From positions 1,646,581 through 1,710,580 of the forward strand of contig VYZB01000014.1 in assembly GCA_013397455.1 (NCBI GenBank): a stretch of 64,000 bases of DNA, given 5' to 3'. Below the pieces are notes generated by a model, which ran no database searches, had not been told where the DNA came from, and saw only the letters and a list, made by a program, of their open reading frames with translations. The first letter of the stretch is position 1. Every line of letters begins with the position of its first letter. The position numbers were made by a program, and so were the translations under genes. Of this stretch, positions 62,765 to 64,000 are shown piece after piece. Source of the DNA: Crotophaga sulcirostris (Eukaryota > Chordata > Aves > Cuculiformes > Crotophagidae).

Positions 62765-64000
62765 CTGTGGGGCAAAGAAAAAGGAGTGTAAGAGAAGCCA
62801 TCTCCTTCAGCACTGGGGTCCTCCAGGTGCTGCTGGATGGTGGTGGTGGCAGGTGGGTTGGGACAGGGGCGCTGCTCAGGTTCAGCAGAGACCATGGCAG
62901 CCAGAGAGGTCTGTATGGAGTTCAGGAGGCCTCCCTCTGACTGCACATGAGCTTCTTGCCCAGGGCTGTATCAGGCTCCAGGAGACGCACCTCAGACAAG
63001 TTCCTGCCCCACCTAAAAGTACCTTAATATGTGAAATCCAGAAAAAAGCTACATAGTTTCTGCCAAAAGCCTGTTTTCAAGATTAAAGATAGAATGATTC
63101 GGGTTTGACCTTTGAAGATCATCCAGTCCAACCCCCCTGCCATGGGCAGGGACACCTTCCACCAGACCAGGTTGCTCAGGACCCTATGCAACCTGACCTC
63201 AAACAATTCCAGGAATGAGGCATCCGTGACTTCTCTGGGCAACCTGTGCCAGTGTCTCATCACCCTCACTGTAAACACTTTATTCTGTGCATTGAATCTA
63301 AACGTACCCTCTTTCAGCTTAAAACTTTTGTCCCTTGTTTTTTCACTACAGGCCCTGGTATAAAGTCTTTCTCCATCTTTCTTATTAAGAAATCACTATC
63401 TAAGCTTCTTGCAGGTAATTACGCCCTTTTTTTTTTAAAAGGTGACTAATGCTGTTAATCACATGTCTTAAACATTTTTAAAAGAACCACTGTGGGAGTT
63501 TCTGTTCATGTTTTATTACAGACCTATGAAGTATACACACCAGGGTTTAAAATTCCTCTCCTCAGGCCTTCTGATGTGTCCTTGCATTGAGGATCCCTTC
63601 CCTGACACACAGAGCTCCACAGAACCTCTGATGAGCACACATCTTCAGTAAAAGCTCTCTTGCAGCAAGAGTTTTTTGTACAGATCTGCCAGCTCCTGGA
63701 GTCAGTGCTTCACTGAGCTTCTGCTTCCCACCAGACGGGGTTCAGCTGGAGCAAAGCATTTGAGACATCCTGTTGTAAGGGTGAGTTCCTTTATGCATGG
63801 CCATAGGCACGGCACAGGCTTTTCCAACAGAGAGGTCTACAGCTTTGTGATAGTTCCCTGCTCCTCTGTACAGGAATGCTTAGAAGTCAGGATTTATTTG
63901 ATGCTGCTGTTGAAGGCACTGTCTGTGGGTTCATAGCCCTGTTTTTAAATAAGACTGAACTGAATATTATAAAGATGGGTTCAGACATCTAATGAGTTAA
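62765..64000 (-). other. CADPS: CADPS intron, partial, with CR1
   Basis: The 3' end of the intron before the first C2 exon, ending ccccacag. It carries a CR1 LINE tail at 63089-63392. The remainder is unique sequence without an exon. Confidence 0.83.
63089..63392 (-). mobile_element. CR1 LINE, 5'-truncated 3' end
   Basis: On the minus strand the segment reads through the end of CR1 ORF2 (HWHRLPREVTDASFLELFEV, then LSNLVWWKVSLPMAGGLDW) into the short 3' UTR, with gatgatcttcaaag and an end near gaatcattctatc. On the plus strand it shows the familiar ccaacccccctgccatgggc. This is the commonest mobile element of bird genomes. It lies in the same orientation as CADPS, is truncated at its 5' end, and has lost the terminal octamer array except about one unit. 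It is better preserved than the copy at 43340. Confidence 0.95.

Larger units (their letters stand above)
1..64000 (-). other. CADPS: CADPS gene, internal portion (whole window)
   Basis: CADPS (CAPS1) is a cytosolic and peripheral membrane protein that primes dense-core vesicles, and also synaptic vesicles, for calcium-triggered fusion. It acts by binding PI(4,5)P2 through its PH domain and syntaxin/SNAREs through its MUN-like region. Nine minus-strand exons here join in one frame with matching phases and encode about 363 residues of C2, PH and early MUN region. Introns run from about 1.1 to 17.9 kb. Both gene ends lie outside the window. Residues separate it from CADPS2: for example [12 protein letters not shown] and [12 protein letters not shown] are as in CADPS, while CADPS2 is quite different at both places. 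The paralogue call is from remembered family sequences, not from an alignment run here. Confidence 0.96.

Noticed and set aside
63112..63363. Plus-strand 83-codon frame
   Set aside because: It is the antisense of a CR1 ORF2 tail.
1..64000. tRNA, rRNA, CRISPR arrays, phage or bacterial operons
   Set aside because: None seen; codon-poor intronic sequence, GT-AG splicing and CR1 elements show vertebrate nuclear DNA.

Overview
This window is vertebrate genomic DNA, almost certainly from a bird. It holds an internal part of one large, intron-rich gene on the minus strand: CADPS (calcium-dependent activator protein for secretion 1, CAPS1). The avian assignment rests on two CR1 LINE tails with recognisable ORF2 C-termini and the typical 3' sequence, few other mobile elements, compact introns and A-rich (CAAAC)n tracts.

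Transcription runs from high to low coordinates. Nine exons that match known CADPS protein were assembled by hand: 62764-62643, 44730-44619, 40271-40132, 38151-38085, 29882-29774, 28673-28461, 17385-17249, 12020-11833 and 1798-1697. They join in one unbroken reading frame with consistent phases. Upstream exons (N-terminus) lie beyond 64000 and downstream exons (rest of the MUN/MHD region and C-terminus) lie before position 1. The first three exons give the C2 domain and the C2-PH link. The next three give the PH domain, including the basic strand that binds PI(4,5)P2. The last three begin the CAPS/MUN part that works on SNAREs. Paralogue-specific residues fit CADPS and not CADPS2.

The most interesting feature is a tenth exon-like segment at 10774-10610 (165 nt, phase 2-2, 55 codons). 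It has a good acceptor and a strong donor, and it stays open exactly in the frame needed to sit between the exons at 12020-11833 and 1798-1697. It would insert a lysine-rich peptide with three (K/R)K(D/E)S repeats, absent from the CADPS proteins I know. The intron after the exon at 17385-17249 appears to start with GC instead of GT (GC-AG intron).

The rest is intron: AT-rich tracts, simple repeats, two CR1 fragments (43340-43538 plus; 63089-63392 minus), a 50-bp tandem duplication at 56732-56831, and several stretches that look like conserved regulatory DNA by eye only. I found no second protein gene, no RNA gene, no CRISPR and no bacterial-type feature. The many 60-200 codon open frames are chance frames in introns.
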